Positions 10,331-24,808 of a DNA stretch of 49,600 bases are shown here, piece by piece (position 1 is the stretch's first letter; each line of letters starts with the position of its first letter). The DNA comes from Lysobacteraceae bacterium (GTDB lineage: Bacteria > Pseudomonadota > Gammaproteobacteria > Xanthomonadales > Rhodanobacteraceae). The stretch spans positions 1-49,600 of the forward strand of contig JAGWNA010000017.1 in assembly GCA_028871555.1 (NCBI GenBank), given 5' to 3'. The notes beneath the pieces are model-generated. The model saw nothing but the letters and a program-made list of their open reading frames with translations. It was not told the origin of the DNA and did no database searches. Position numbers and translations under genes: made by a program.

Positions 10331-10349
10331 GGGTTGCCGATGGTCCCGC

Positions 10350-11657
<1,308 letters not shown>

Positions 11658-11678
11658 TCAGCAAGTGTTGTCGTGCTT

Positions 11679-11747
11679 GTAGGAGCCCGCTCGCGGGCGA
11701 TGCTCCTGGTTTGGATGGCGGCAAAAGCATCGCCCGCGAGCGGGCTC

Positions 11748-11751
<4 letters not shown>
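11679..11751. repeat. REP inverted pair between kdsA and eno
   Basis: The left unit GTAGGAGCCCGCTCGCGGGC plus GATGCT (11679-11704) and its inverted copy (11726-11751) flank a 21-base spacer. Each unit has the core palindrome CCCGCTCGCGGG. The inverted copy ends in GTAG on the minus strand, and this supplies the TAG stop codon of kdsA (11748-11750). As RNA the pair can fold into one long hairpin between two operon genes. Confidence 0.88.
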
Positions 11752-14608
<2,857 letters not shown>

Positions 14609-16741
14609 ATGTCCAAGCCATTCCTGAAGCCATTGGCCCTGGCAGTTAGCCTGGCCTTGTCGCTCGCCGCCTGCGGCAAGCAGGAGCCCGCGGCCCCGGC
14701 AAGCGCGCCGGCGCCCGGCGCCAGCGCGGCGCCGGCCGCCGCCGGCACGACCGCCGCCGTCGATGCCGGCAAGAGCATCTTCGATGTCGGCGAACTGGAC
14801 AAGGGCATCAATGCCTGCCAGGACTTCAACGGCTTCGTCAATGACAAATGGGTTGCCGCCAACCCGATCCCGCCCGACCGCAGCCGCTGGGGCGCTTTCG
14901 ACAAGCTCGCCGAAGACAGCCTCAATACCCAGCACCAGATCGTCGAGGATGCCGCCAGGAACGCCGCGCAGGCCAAGCCCGGTTCGATCGAGCAGAAGAT
15001 CGGCTGGCTGTACCAGTCCGGCATGAACCAGGACGCCATCGAAAAGGCCGGCTTCGACCCGATCAAGCCCAAGCTCGATGCCATCGATGGGCTGAAGAAC
15101 GACAGGCAGGTCGCCGATTATCTCGACAAGAGTTTTGCCGGTGGCGACATGCAGGTATTCAGCTTCGGCTCCGGCGCCGACTTCAAGCATGCCGACATGC
15201 AGATCGGATACACCTTCCAGAGCGGGCTGGGCCTGCCGACCAGGGATTACTACCTCGACCCGAAATACAAGGATATCCGCGACGCCTACCTGGGCTACAT
15301 CGCCAAGGCGCTGGCATTGACCGGGGTGTCCGCTGCCGACGCCAGGAAACAGGCCGATCAGGTTCTGGCATTCGAGACCGAACTGGCCAAGGCCTCGCTG
15401 GCCCCGGTCGACCTGCGCAAGCCCGACAACCAGTACCACTTCGTCAGCGTCAAGCAGGCCGACAAGGTCACCCCGCACTTCGGCTGGGAGAAATTCTTCG
15501 CCGCACAGGGCGTGACCGTCGACAAGGGTTTTTCGTTGTCGCAACCGAAGTTCTTCGCCGAGTTCGACAAGCTGCTGGCACGGGCGCCGGTCTCGCAGTG
15601 GCAGGCCTACCTGCGCTTCCACACCATCGACGACGCTTCGCCCTACCTGAGCAAGGCCTTCCAGGACAACAAGTTCGCGTTCTACGGCAAGACCCTGTCC
15701 GGCACCCCCGAGCAGAAGCCGGTCTGGAAGCGTGTGCTGCGGGCGGTCAACGGCTCCATGGGCATGGCGCTGGGCGAACTCTACGTCGCCAGGGAATTCA
15801 CCCCGGAAGCCAAGACACGAGCACTGGAGCTGGTCAACAACGTGCGTGACGCGCTCAAGGCACGCATCGAGAACCTCGCCTGGATGAGCCCCGAAACCAA
15901 GGCCAAGGCGATCGACAAATGGAACAAGTTCCTGCCCAAGATCGGCTATCCGGACAAGTGGCGCGACTGGTCGGGCCTCTCGATCACGCCCGACAACTAC
16001 TACGCCAACGTCGAGGCCGCCGCGAAGTTCAACTACGACTACGACATCGCCAAGATCGGCAAACCGACCGACCGCAAGGAATGGGGCATGACACCGCAGA
16101 CGGTCAATGCGTACTACAACCCGAGCGACAACACGATCAACTTCCCGGCCGCGATCCTGCAGCCGCCGTTCTTCGACGCGAAAGCCGACGATGCGATCAA
16201 CTACGGCGGCATCGGCGCGGTGATCGGCCACGAGTCCAGCCACGGCTTCGACGACGAAGGCAGCCAGTTCGACGGCGACGGCAATCAGGTCAACTGGTGG
16301 AGCAAGGCCGATCGCGAGAAATTCGATGCGCGCACCGAGAAGCTGGTGCAGCAGTTCGATGCGTACACGCCGCTCAAGGACAAGCCTGACGCGCACGTCA
16401 ACGGCAAGCTGACCCTGGGCGAGAACATCGCCGATCTGGGTGGCCTGAACGTGGCCTACGACGCGCTCCAGACGGCACTGAAGAAGAACCCCGGGGAAGC
16501 CGGCAAGAAGATCGACGGCTACACCGAGGACCAGCGCTTCTTCCTGAACTGGGCGCGTGTCTGGCGCGGCAGCATCCGCGAAAAACAGGCGCTGCTGCAG
16601 CTCAACACCGATCCGCACGCCCCAGCCTCGCTGCGGGCTATCGGCGCGCCATCCAACATGCCGGCGTTCGCCGCAGCGTTCCAGTGCAAGCCGGGCGATG
16701 CAATGGTGCGACCAGCCGACAAGCAGGTGAATATCTGGTAA
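14609..16741 (+). CDS. M13 family (neprilysin-like, PepO) zinc metallopeptidase lipoprotein
   Basis: Predicted periplasm-facing oligopeptidase. The 710-residue protein opens with a lipoprotein signal ending SLAAC (Cys22), then a low-complexity Ala/Pro linker, the M13 N-terminal domain, and the catalytic domain. Zinc motif HExxH is HESSH (541-545) within IGHESSHGFDDEG; the third ligand lies in ENIADLGG; the substrate motif NAYYN is present. The C-terminus ends VNIW, where many relatives end in CxxW. GAGGGAAACCC precedes the ATG and is a plausible ribosome site. It stands alone, with a strong terminator at 16814-16860. Confidence 0.94.
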   Translation: MSKPFLKPLALAVSLALSLAACGKQEPAAPASAPAPGASAAPAAAGTTAAVDAGKSIFDVGELDKGINACQDFNGFVNDKWVAANPIPPDRSRWGAFDKLAEDSLNTQHQIVEDAARNAAQAKPGSIEQKIGWLYQSGMNQDAIEKAGFDPIKPKLDAIDGLKNDRQVADYLDKSFAGGDMQVFSFGSGADFKHADMQIGYTFQSGLGLPTRDYYLDPKYKDIRDAYLGYIAKALALTGVSAADARKQADQVLAFETELAKASLAPVDLRKPDNQYHFVSVKQADKVTPHFGWEKFFAAQGVTVDKGFSLSQPKFFAEFDKLLARAPVSQWQAYLRFHTIDDASPYLSKAFQDNKFAFYGKTLSGTPEQKPVWKRVLRAVNGSMGMALGELYVAREFTPEAKTRALELVNNVRDALKARIENLAWMSPETKAKAIDKWNKFLPKIGYPDKWRDWSGLSITPDNYYANVEAAAKFNYDYDIAKIGKPTDRKEWGMTPQTVNAYYNPSDNTINFPAAILQPPFFDAKADDAINYGGIGAVIGHESSHGFDDEGSQFDGDGNQVNWWSKADREKFDARTEKLVQQFDAYTPLKDKPDAHVNGKLTLGENIADLGGLNVAYDALQTALKKNPGEAGKKIDGYTEDQRFFLNWARVWRGSIREKQALLQLNTDPHAPASLRAIGAPSNMPAFAAAFQCKPGDAMVRPADKQVNIW

Positions 16742-16813
16742 GCCGACCGCACCGGCCGACTGCCCCTGCGCACTGAATCACTGGTGCGCATCCGGGTCAG
16801 CCGGCCTGCCGAG

Positions 16814-16860
16814 CCGAAACAGCGAGGCCCCGCATCTGTTGCGGGGCCTTGCTGTTTCGG
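16814..16860 (+). terminator. Long hairpin terminator after the M13 peptidase gene
   Basis: A 20-bp stem (16814-16833 with 16841-16860) with one G-T pair and a 7-base loop. The right arm ends GCTGTTTCGG rather than in a clean T run, so it could work in either direction or mainly as a 3' stabiliser. It separates the peptidase gene from rapA. Confidence 0.7.
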
Positions 16861-16962
16861 GCACAGGCACCCGGAGAACCCGCTTCCAGTCCCTGGTCCG
16901 CGGTTCCCACCGGGCGCTGCACAGCGGATAATTGGCGACCCTTAATGAAATGCGGCCGCGAA

Positions 16963-19833
16963 ATGTTCGTACCTGGTCAACGCTGGATCTCATCCGCCGA
17001 ACCCGAGCTCGGTCTTGGCACCGTTCTGCGCGTCGAGGGGCGCGGGGTGCAGGTGCTGTTCGCCAAGGCCGGCGTGCTGCGTCCGTACGCCATCGACTCC
17101 GCCCCGCTGATGCGCGCGGAGTTCCGCGCCGGCCAGCGCGTGGCGGGCAAGGGCTTCGCGTTTCTGGTCGAACGGGTGGAGGTCCGCAACAATCTGCTGG
17201 TCTACCGGGGCGAAGGCCGCGAACTGGAAGAAGGCCAGCTCGACGACGAGCAGAGCGTGAGCCAGGCCGACGACCGGCTGATCGGCGGACGCACCGATTC
17301 GGTGGCACAGTTCGAGCTGCGTCTCGAAGGCATGCAGCGGCGTGCGCAGGCGCGTCGCTCGCCGTCATGGGGCCTGGGTGCCGCGCGCATCGGCCTGGTG
17401 CCGCACCAGTTGCGGGTAGCCGGCATCGCCGCGGCCCGGTGCCCGCCACGCGTACTGCTGGCCGACGAAGTCGGCCTGGGCAAAACCATCGAGGCCGGCA
17501 TGATCATCGCCCGCCAGCTCGCCACCGGGCGTGCCTCGCGCGTGCTGCTGCTGCTGCCAGATCCCCTTGTCTACCAGTGGTTCGTCGAACTGCTGCGCCG
17601 TTTCAACCTCAGCTTCGCGATCTACGACGAGGAACGCTGCGAGGCGCTGGCCCAATCCGGCAAAGAGGCGGCCGGCGAGGAAACGGCCGGCGACGGCGGC
17701 AACCCGTTCGAAGACGAACAACTGGTGATCGCCGACTTCGGCTTTCTCGAAAATTCGCCCAGGCACGCGCAGCAACTGCTGCAGGCGCCATGGGATCTGC
17801 TGGTGGTCGACGAGGCGCATCACCTGACATGGTCGCCGGAGGCCGTCAGTCCCCGTTATGCGATGGTCGAGCGGCTGGCCGCAGCCATTCCCGGCGTGAT
17901 CCTGCTGACCGCCACGCCCGAACAGCTCGGCCGCAGCGGCCACTTTGCCCGCCTGCGCCTGCTTGACCCGCAGCGCTATCACGACCTGGACGGCTACCTG
18001 GCCGAAGCCGACAGCTTCCAGGCACTGTCCGGCATCGCCGACCGGCTGCTCGACGCCAAGCCGCTGGACGATGCCCAGCACGCCATCCTGGCCGAGGCAT
18101 TCCATGGTGATGCGACACTCTGCGCACGGTTGGCCGCATCGGACAGCCCGGACAACGCACGCGCATTGCTGGCAGCCCTGATCGACCGCCATGGCACCGG
18201 CCGGGCGATGTTTCGCAACCGCCGCGCGAGCATCGGCGGTTTTCCGAAACGCACCCCCGCATGGCACCTGCTGGATGCCGATACGCTCGCGGAAAGCACC
18301 CGCCAGTCGCTGCTGGCCGAATTCCACGCCGACATCCAGCAACCGCCGGCCCTGATCGAGGTCGATTACGCCAGCGACCCGCGCGTCGACGCCCTGCTCG
18401 ATCTGCTCGAACGCCACCCGCAAGACAAATTCCTGCTGATCTGCCGCAGCCAGGCCAAGGTGCTGGCGCTGGAAGAGGTGCTGCGCACCCGCAGCGGCGT
18501 CGGTGTGGCTCGTTTCCACGAAGGCCTCGGCATCGTCCAGCGCGACCGCAACGCGGCCTGGTTCGCCCAGCCCGACGGCGCGCGCCTGCTGCTGTGCTCG
18601 GAGATCGGTTCGGAAGGGCGCAACTTCCAGTTCGCGCACCGCCTGATCCTGTGGGATCTGCCGCTCGACCCGGATCTGCTCGAACAGCGCATCGGCCGGC
18701 TCGACCGCATCGGCCAGATGCACGACATCAGCATCCATATCCTCGCCGTGGCCGACAGCGCGCAGCACGTGCTGGCGCGCTGGTACGACGAAGGCGTCAA
18801 TGCGTTCCGCAGCAGTCCGGCGGACGGCCGCGAACTGCTGCGCCGCTTCGGCGAGCCGCTGGCCCGGCTCGCCGACGAGCATGCCCGCGGCGAAGACAAC
18901 CGCGACCAGGAACTCGACGTGCTGCTCGCCGAAACCCGCGCCAGCCACGAACAGATGGCCGAGCTGATCCGCGCCGGCCGCGACCACCTGCTGGAACTGG
19001 CCGCCAGCCGCGACCCGCACGCCGACGAACTGCAGCAGGCATTTGCCCGCGACGATCGGGACCCCGGCCGCGATGCCTTCGTGCAGCGCCTGCTGGATGC
19101 GTTCGGCATCCACGCCGAGGATCTCGGCAACCAGGTGTTGTTGCTCGATCCGCAATATCTTTCCACCGATGCCCTGCCCGGCTTTGCCGAAGGCCCGCAG
19201 TCGGTCACGTTCGCCCGCGACGTGGCGCTGGCGCGCGAGGAGCTGCCGCTGCTGCGGCTCGATCATCCGCTGGTGGCCGGCGCCCTGGACCTGGCGCTGT
19301 CCGGCGAGCAGGGCAATGCCGCGTTCATGGTGGACGACGAACTGCCGCCGCGCACCGCACTGCTGCAGGCGGTCTACGTGCTCGAATGCGTGGCTGACCG
19401 CCGGCTGGACGTCGAGCGCTTCCTGCCGCCCATGCCGATCGTCGTCACCGTCGACACCAAACTGGCCGAGCGCATCGATTTCCAGCCCAGCGAGGCGTCG
19501 GTGCGCCGGGCCGCCACCCGCACGATCGAAGTGGCGCGCTACCGGAAATTTCTCGGCAAGCTGGTGCCGCCGATGTTGCAGCAGGCCGAATCACTCGCCG
19601 ATGCGCGCGGGCAGGCCAGCATCCGCGAAGCATTGACCCTGGCCACCGAAACACTGGACGGCGAGCTGTCGCGCCTGCTCGCGTTGCGCGCAGTGAACCC
19701 CTCGATCAGCGAAAAGGAAATCGCCGCCATCAGCCATGAGCGATCCGAACTGCTGGCAGCTCTGCCGCAATCGCGCCTGCGGCTGGACGCCGTGCGTTTC
19801 GTGGTCAGCGCGGATTTCCTCGCACTGCGCTGA
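16963..19833 (+). CDS. rapA: RNA polymerase-associated ATPase RapA (HepA, SWI2/SNF2 family)
   Basis: Binds RNA polymerase and uses ATP to recycle it from stalled or post-termination complexes. The start at 16963 gives MFVPGQRWISSAEPELGLG, which matches the E. coli start (GQRWISDTESELGLG); an ATG at 16945 is also in frame. The 956-residue protein has Walker A DEVGLGKT (168-175), DEAHH (283-287), the helicase C-terminal motifs SEIGSEGRNFQFA and EQRIGRLDRIGQ, and a long C-terminal RapA-specific domain. Length is close to the E. coli protein (968). It is followed by two REP pairs. Confidence 0.96.
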   Translation: MFVPGQRWISSAEPELGLGTVLRVEGRGVQVLFAKAGVLRPYAIDSAPLMRAEFRAGQRVAGKGFAFLVERVEVRNNLLVYRGEGRELEEGQLDDEQSVSQADDRLIGGRTDSVAQFELRLEGMQRRAQARRSPSWGLGAARIGLVPHQLRVAGIAAARCPPRVLLADEVGLGKTIEAGMIIARQLATGRASRVLLLLPDPLVYQWFVELLRRFNLSFAIYDEERCEALAQSGKEAAGEETAGDGGNPFEDEQLVIADFGFLENSPRHAQQLLQAPWDLLVVDEAHHLTWSPEAVSPRYAMVERLAAAIPGVILLTATPEQLGRSGHFARLRLLDPQRYHDLDGYLAEADSFQALSGIADRLLDAKPLDDAQHAILAEAFHGDATLCARLAASDSPDNARALLAALIDRHGTGRAMFRNRRASIGGFPKRTPAWHLLDADTLAESTRQSLLAEFHADIQQPPALIEVDYASDPRVDALLDLLERHPQDKFLLICRSQAKVLALEEVLRTRSGVGVARFHEGLGIVQRDRNAAWFAQPDGARLLLCSEIGSEGRNFQFAHRLILWDLPLDPDLLEQRIGRLDRIGQMHDISIHILAVADSAQHVLARWYDEGVNAFRSSPADGRELLRRFGEPLARLADEHARGEDNRDQELDVLLAETRASHEQMAELIRAGRDHLLELAASRDPHADELQQAFARDDRDPGRDAFVQRLLDAFGIHAEDLGNQVLLLDPQYLSTDALPGFAEGPQSVTFARDVALAREELPLLRLDHPLVAGALDLALSGEQGNAAFMVDDELPPRTALLQAVYVLECVADRRLDVERFLPPMPIVVTVDTKLAERIDFQPSEASVRRAATRTIEVARYRKFLGKLVPPMLQQAESLADARGQASIREALTLATETLDGELSRLLALRAVNPSISEKEIAAISHERSELLAALPQSRLRLDAVRFVVSADFLALR

Positions 19834-19858
19834 AATCCGTGCATCCGCCGCACTGCCC

Positions 19859-19935
19859 GTAGGAGCGCACCCTGTGCGCGAATGCTCTTTGCACGGAACC
19901 ACCAATAAGCATACGCGCACAGGGTGCGCTCCTAC
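19859..19935. repeat. REP inverted pair after rapA
   Basis: The left unit begins GTAGGAGC with core GCGCACCCTGTGCGC, then GAATGCTCT (19859-19888). Its inverted copy, ending GCTCCTAC, lies at 19908-19935. The arms match except near AAT/ATA. It starts 25 bases after the rapA stop. Confidence 0.87.
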
Positions 19936-19954
19936 GGCAGGCAGGCCGTATCTT

Positions 19955-20021
19955 GTGGAGCCCACCCTGTGGGCGATGCCCGTTTTCCGCCGAGCCCTTC
20001 GCGCACAAGGTGCGCTCCTAC
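19955..20021. repeat. REP pair with mismatched cores before the rhomboid gene
   Basis: The left unit is GTGGAGC with core CCCACCCTGTGGG, then CGATGCC (19955-19980). The right, inverted unit (about 19996-20021) has the other core, GCGCACAAGGTGCGC, ending GCTCCTAC. The two halves therefore belong to different core types. It ends 10 bases beyond the rhomboid gene stop. Confidence 0.82.
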
Positions 20022-20031
20022 AGTTTCCAGG

Positions 20032-20682
20032 TCAGCGCAGCAGGCGCCGTTTCGGCTTCAGCGGCAGGCGTCCGCGCCAGTATTCGATCAGCGCGTAACC
20101 GCCCAGCATGCCACCAAGATGCGCGAAGTGGGCCACGCCGGCCTCGGTACCGGTTACGCCCATCACCAGTTCCACCACGGCATAGCCGGTGACGAACAGC
20201 CATGCCGGCATCGGCACCGGCAGGAAGATCAGCATGACCTTCTCGTGCGGGTACAACATGCCGAACGCCAGCAGCAGGCCGAAGATCGCACCCGAGGCTC
20301 CAAGGGTGGGATAGAAGCCGTGGGTGAACCACTGCACCACGATCAGTTGCGCCACGGCGGCGATGATCGCGCAGACGAAATAGTAGATGGTGAAGTTGCG
20401 CGCGCCGAACGTGCGCTCGATCGTTCCGCCGAACATGTACAGCGCAAACATGTTGAACAGGATGTGGGGGAATCCGCCATGCAGGAATGCATAGGTGACC
20501 ACCTGCCATGGCCGGAAGCCGATCGACACCAGGCCCTGGCTCGCCTGGAATATCTGATCCGGCCCCCACGGCCACAATGCGAAATACTGCAGCATGGTGT
20601 CGCCCAGCGCCTGTTGCAGCAGAAAAACGGCAAAGTTCGCAATCAGCAGATTGCGCGTCACAGGCGGCAGATTGAAAGGCAT
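20032..20682 (-). CDS. Rhomboid family intramembrane serine protease
   Basis: Polytopic inner-membrane protease cleaving transmembrane substrates. Start taken at the ATG giving MPFNLPPVTRNLLIANF; an upstream TTG is possible. The 216-residue protein has about six membrane segments, the HxxxN pair in FPHILFNMF (H73, N77), the nucleophile in GASGAIFG (S130), and the catalytic histidine in AHFAHLGGMLGGY (H188). The basic C-terminus (KPKRRLLR) fits a cytoplasmic tail. Substrate unknown. It follows an unrelated 236-base gap and is probably transcribed alone. Confidence 0.92.
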   Translation of the reverse strand: MPFNLPPVTRNLLIANFAVFLLQQALGDTMLQYFALWPWGPDQIFQASQGLVSIGFRPWQVVTYAFLHGGFPHILFNMFALYMFGGTIERTFGARNFTIYYFVCAIIAAVAQLIVVQWFTHGFYPTLGASGAIFGLLLAFGMLYPHEKVMLIFLPVPMPAWLFVTGYAVVELVMGVTGTEAGVAHFAHLGGMLGGYALIEYWRGRLPLKPKRRLLR

Positions 20683-20881
20683 CAGGCTGTTTCCGAAGTA
20701 CAAACGTCAAGCGTAGCGACTGTGATCCGTACTCGCCAACGGCGGGGCGGTCGATGCGATCGCCGGACATGGGGGTTGCCGCAGCGACAGTGCCCACACG
20801 CTGACCAGGATCACGGAAAATCGTTCATCCGCCGTCGGCGTGATGGGTGCGACTTGCAGCACAAGGCAGACCCCGTCCATC

Positions 20882-20905
20882 AGAAAGCCGCCCGTCGGCG
20901 GCTTT
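20882..20905 (-). terminator. Hairpin terminator after the NlpC/P60 gene
   Basis: A perfect 10-bp stem GAAAGCCGCC/GGCGGCTTTC with a 4-base loop, 35 bases beyond the NlpC/P60 stop. The minus-strand arm ends GGCTTTC without a longer T run, so efficiency is uncertain; the hairpin is symmetric and could act on both strands. Confidence 0.6.
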
Positions 20906-20939
20906 CGAATATCACGGCTCGAGTTGTGAGTTGCCTGCC

Positions 20940-21647
20940 TCAGCCGTCGCGCGCGACCAGTGCCAGGGCTTCCGGTCGCTTCGCACCGACAAAATGCCTG
21001 GCCCAGTAGGCATCGTCGAGACTGGAAATCTCCACTGACTTTCCGGTGGCCGGCGAATGGATGAAACGGCCCTCGGAGATGTAGATCCCCACATGCGAAA
21101 TGCGCCGTCTGCCGCGGATATGAAAGAACACCAGATCACCGGGTTTCATGTCCGCACGCTTGACCTTGAGGCCGGCCAGAAACTGCGCGGTGGAATCGGC
21201 CGGCAGCTGCATGCCCACGGCATGGGCAAACACATAGCGCACGAAACCGCTGCAGTCGAAGCCGGTGGAAGGGTCGTGCCCACCGCGCACATAACGGATA
21301 TCACGCAACTGCATCGCCAGCGCGATCAGCGCCTTGCGCAGATCGGTGACGTTGCCCACGGCCGGGGCCTGTCCGTCCCCGGCGACCCGTGTGCTGGAGC
21401 CGTCGCTCGTCGCGCCGGCCACGGCAACTCCTGTACTGCCCGCGGTCAACACGCCGAAATGCCCGGGAACGGCCGCCTGTGCAAACATCGGCGAAGGATT
21501 GAACACCGGCAGTTGGCTCAGCGGCTGCGGCGCAGCCTTGGCGATCAACGTAACATCGGCGAATTTGCCGGTTCCGGCATGCAACGGTCCGGATACGAGC
21601 AATACCATGAAAAAACCGGCCAGTGCAGTCAGTCGCTTGATTGGCAT
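20940..21647 (-). CDS. NlpC/P60 family cell-wall endopeptidase, secreted
   Basis: Predicted cysteine peptidase cleaving peptidoglycan stem peptides. Start chosen at MPIKRLTALAGFFMVLLVSG, which provides a signal peptide with a likely cut after LHA (about residue 24); AGGGA lies nine bases upstream. The 235-residue protein has a poorly conserved middle part and a C-terminal NlpC/P60 domain with catalytic C132 in GFDCSGFVRYVF, H185 in RISHVGIYI and a third polar residue H197 in GRFIHSP. It stands alone, with a hairpin downstream. Confidence 0.92.
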   Translation of the reverse strand: MPIKRLTALAGFFMVLLVSGPLHAGTGKFADVTLIAKAAPQPLSQLPVFNPSPMFAQAAVPGHFGVLTAGSTGVAVAGATSDGSSTRVAGDGQAPAVGNVTDLRKALIALAMQLRDIRYVRGGHDPSTGFDCSGFVRYVFAHAVGMQLPADSTAQFLAGLKVKRADMKPGDLVFFHIRGRRRISHVGIYISEGRFIHSPATGKSVEISSLDDAYWARHFVGAKRPEALALVARDG

Positions 21648-21993
21648 GCGGGGGATCCCTGGGTTCGGTTCGCGGGGTTGGTCGCCTGCAGAACCGATGA
21701 CGTGACCAAGACGTGAAGATAACAAGAAGGCGCCGCACGTATGTTCGATCGAAGTTAATTGAACTGTGTCGTTTACAAAACCATGGGCAGAAGCCAAGGC
21801 TTGCCCATCTACCCGCACAACCTGTTGGTCCGGCATGCGAATACCTCTACACCATGGTCCGTTCCGAGCCCGCCGGCGGGCTCGGAACAGGCATGGCGAA
21901 GCGCAGTCGAAGGGCTGCGGCTCGCACTGTTCGCGAAACGGATCGACTGGTCGGACAGGCGCCACCTGTCCGTCGTGGGGGGCCGACAGGCTG
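21648..21993. other. Intergenic region with a perfect 28-bp palindrome (21861-21888)
   Basis: About 345 bases between the NlpC/P60 start and the yggS stop, both on the minus strand. No gene is supported. It contains a perfect palindrome GTTCCGAGCCCGCC plus its complement with no spacer (21861-21888) and a 7-bp hairpin GGACAGG/CCTGTCC (21953-21971). Neither has a T run. They could mark the 3' end of the yggS transcript. Confidence 0.5.
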
Positions 21994-22689
21994 CTAGGCG
22001 CGTGCGCCGAAAATGGCCGAACCGATACGCACCTCGGTGGCGCCCTCGGCGATCGCCAGCGGAAAATCGTCACTCATCCCCATCGACAGCCTTGGCAGGG
22101 CATGCCCTTGCGCCACTGCCTGATCGCGCAATACCCGCAGCAGACGAAAACAGGCGCGCACTTCATCGGCCTCGGCAGAGTGGACCGCCAGCGTCATCAG
22201 GCCGCACACCCGCAAGGTGTCGTACTCGCGCAGGGCGTCGAGGAATGCCGGCAGTTCCGCGGGCGGCAGACCGTACTTGGATGGTTCGTTCGAGGTCTTG
22301 ACCTGCACCAGCACGTCGATCTCGCGGCCTGCCTGCTGCAGTTGCCCATGCAGCGCTTGTGCCAGCTCAAGCCGATCCAGCGATTGCACCTCGCTGGCCA
22401 GCCGCGCCACGTCGCGTACCTTGTTGGTCTGCAGATGGCCGATCATCACCCAGTCGATGCCGCAATCGGCCAATGCCACGGATTTTTCGCGAATCTCCTG
22501 CACCTTGTTCTCGCCGAAACGGTACAAGCCCAGGGCAACCGCGGTACGGATCAGCGACGGGCCAAAGGTCTTGCTGACCGGCAGGATGGTCACCTCTGCC
22601 GGCGCACGACCGGCCTCGCGGCAGGCATCGTCGACGCGCCGGCGGACTTGCGCCCACCGCGCAGCGAGGTCGTCGGTTCCGGCACTCAT
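21994..22689 (-). CDS. YggS/PLPBP family pyridoxal 5'-phosphate homeostasis protein
   Basis: Binds PLP and buffers its cellular level; no catalytic activity is established for the family. Start at 22689 gives MSAGTDDLAARWAQV. The 231-residue protein is a single alanine-racemase-like barrel with the PLP lysine K40 in ILPVSKTFG, the FGENKVQE motif, WVMIGHLQTNK, and the phosphate-binding end LSMGMSDDFPLAIAEGAT. It lies 16 bases after the M20 peptidase gene and is probably co-transcribed with it. Confidence 0.94.
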   Translation of the reverse strand: MSAGTDDLAARWAQVRRRVDDACREAGRAPAEVTILPVSKTFGPSLIRTAVALGLYRFGENKVQEIREKSVALADCGIDWVMIGHLQTNKVRDVARLASEVQSLDRLELAQALHGQLQQAGREIDVLVQVKTSNEPSKYGLPPAELPAFLDALREYDTLRVCGLMTLAVHSAEADEVRACFRLLRVLRDQAVAQGHALPRLSMGMSDDFPLAIAEGATEVRIGSAIFGARA

Positions 22690-22705
22690 CCGAAAATCAC
22701 CGGGT

Positions 22706-24163
<1,458 letters not shown>

Positions 24164-24368
24164 GGTTGAATTCCGGCAATCAGATCGAACGCGAATTGTA
24201 ACAGTGCGTTCCGGCAACGCTTCAGCTTGTATCAGGGAAAACCCACAGCCGCCTGCGACAGCCACGCACGCCAGCCTTGCGGCGGCACCGACTGCATCAT
24301 CGATCGCCTCGGCGCACAGTGGGTCTGCGGCAGCCGAATGCCGCCATCACATTTCAAGGAGGAAGGTC

Positions 24369-24707
24369 ATGTCCCGCAAACTTGCCGTACTCGCGTCCGC
24401 ATTGATTCTCGGCATGCCGGGATGGCTGTTCGCGGCCACGCCGGTCAACGTCAATACGGCCGATGCCGCCACCATCGCCCGGTCTCTCGATGGCATCGGC
24501 CCGTCCCGGGCACAGGCCATCGTGGCCTGGCGCGACGTCCATGGGCCGTTCAAGAAAGTCGCCGACCTGGCCCACATCAAAGGACTCGGCAAGGGTACGC
24601 TCGAACGCAACCGCACCGCGATCCTGTTTGCCGGCGACGCCGCGAAAATGCCGGTGCCCGCCAGCACCAGCAAGCACCCGCGCCACAAGGCCGTCGCCGG
24701 GAAATAA
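24369..24707 (+). CDS. ComEA-like helix-hairpin-helix DNA-binding protein
   Basis: A 112-residue exported protein with an N-terminal signal peptide (about 1-22, ending LFA) and a tandem helix-hairpin-helix module, VNVNTADAATIARSL followed by GIGPSRAQAIV and IKGLGKGTLERNR. In competent bacteria such proteins bind incoming DNA in the periplasm; that role is inferred by family. A very good ribosome site, AAGGAGGAAG, lies just before the ATG. The 3' end is basic (HPRHKAVAGK). Confidence 0.88.
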   Translation: MSRKLAVLASALILGMPGWLFAATPVNVNTADAATIARSLDGIGPSRAQAIVAWRDVHGPFKKVADLAHIKGLGKGTLERNRTAILFAGDAAKMPVPASTSKHPRHKAVAGK

Positions 24708-24808
24708 TCGGGCGAAACGCCCCATCACGGAGACCGACAGGCGGCGCGCTCCGGACAGGTCGCGCCGCTTGCGTTACACTCGCGCGCCCGCCACGCCGCC
24801 ACGACACC

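Noticed and set aside
17365..19266. Minus-strand open frame of 633 codons opposite rapA
   Set aside because: Antisense shadow of rapA without recognisable domains.
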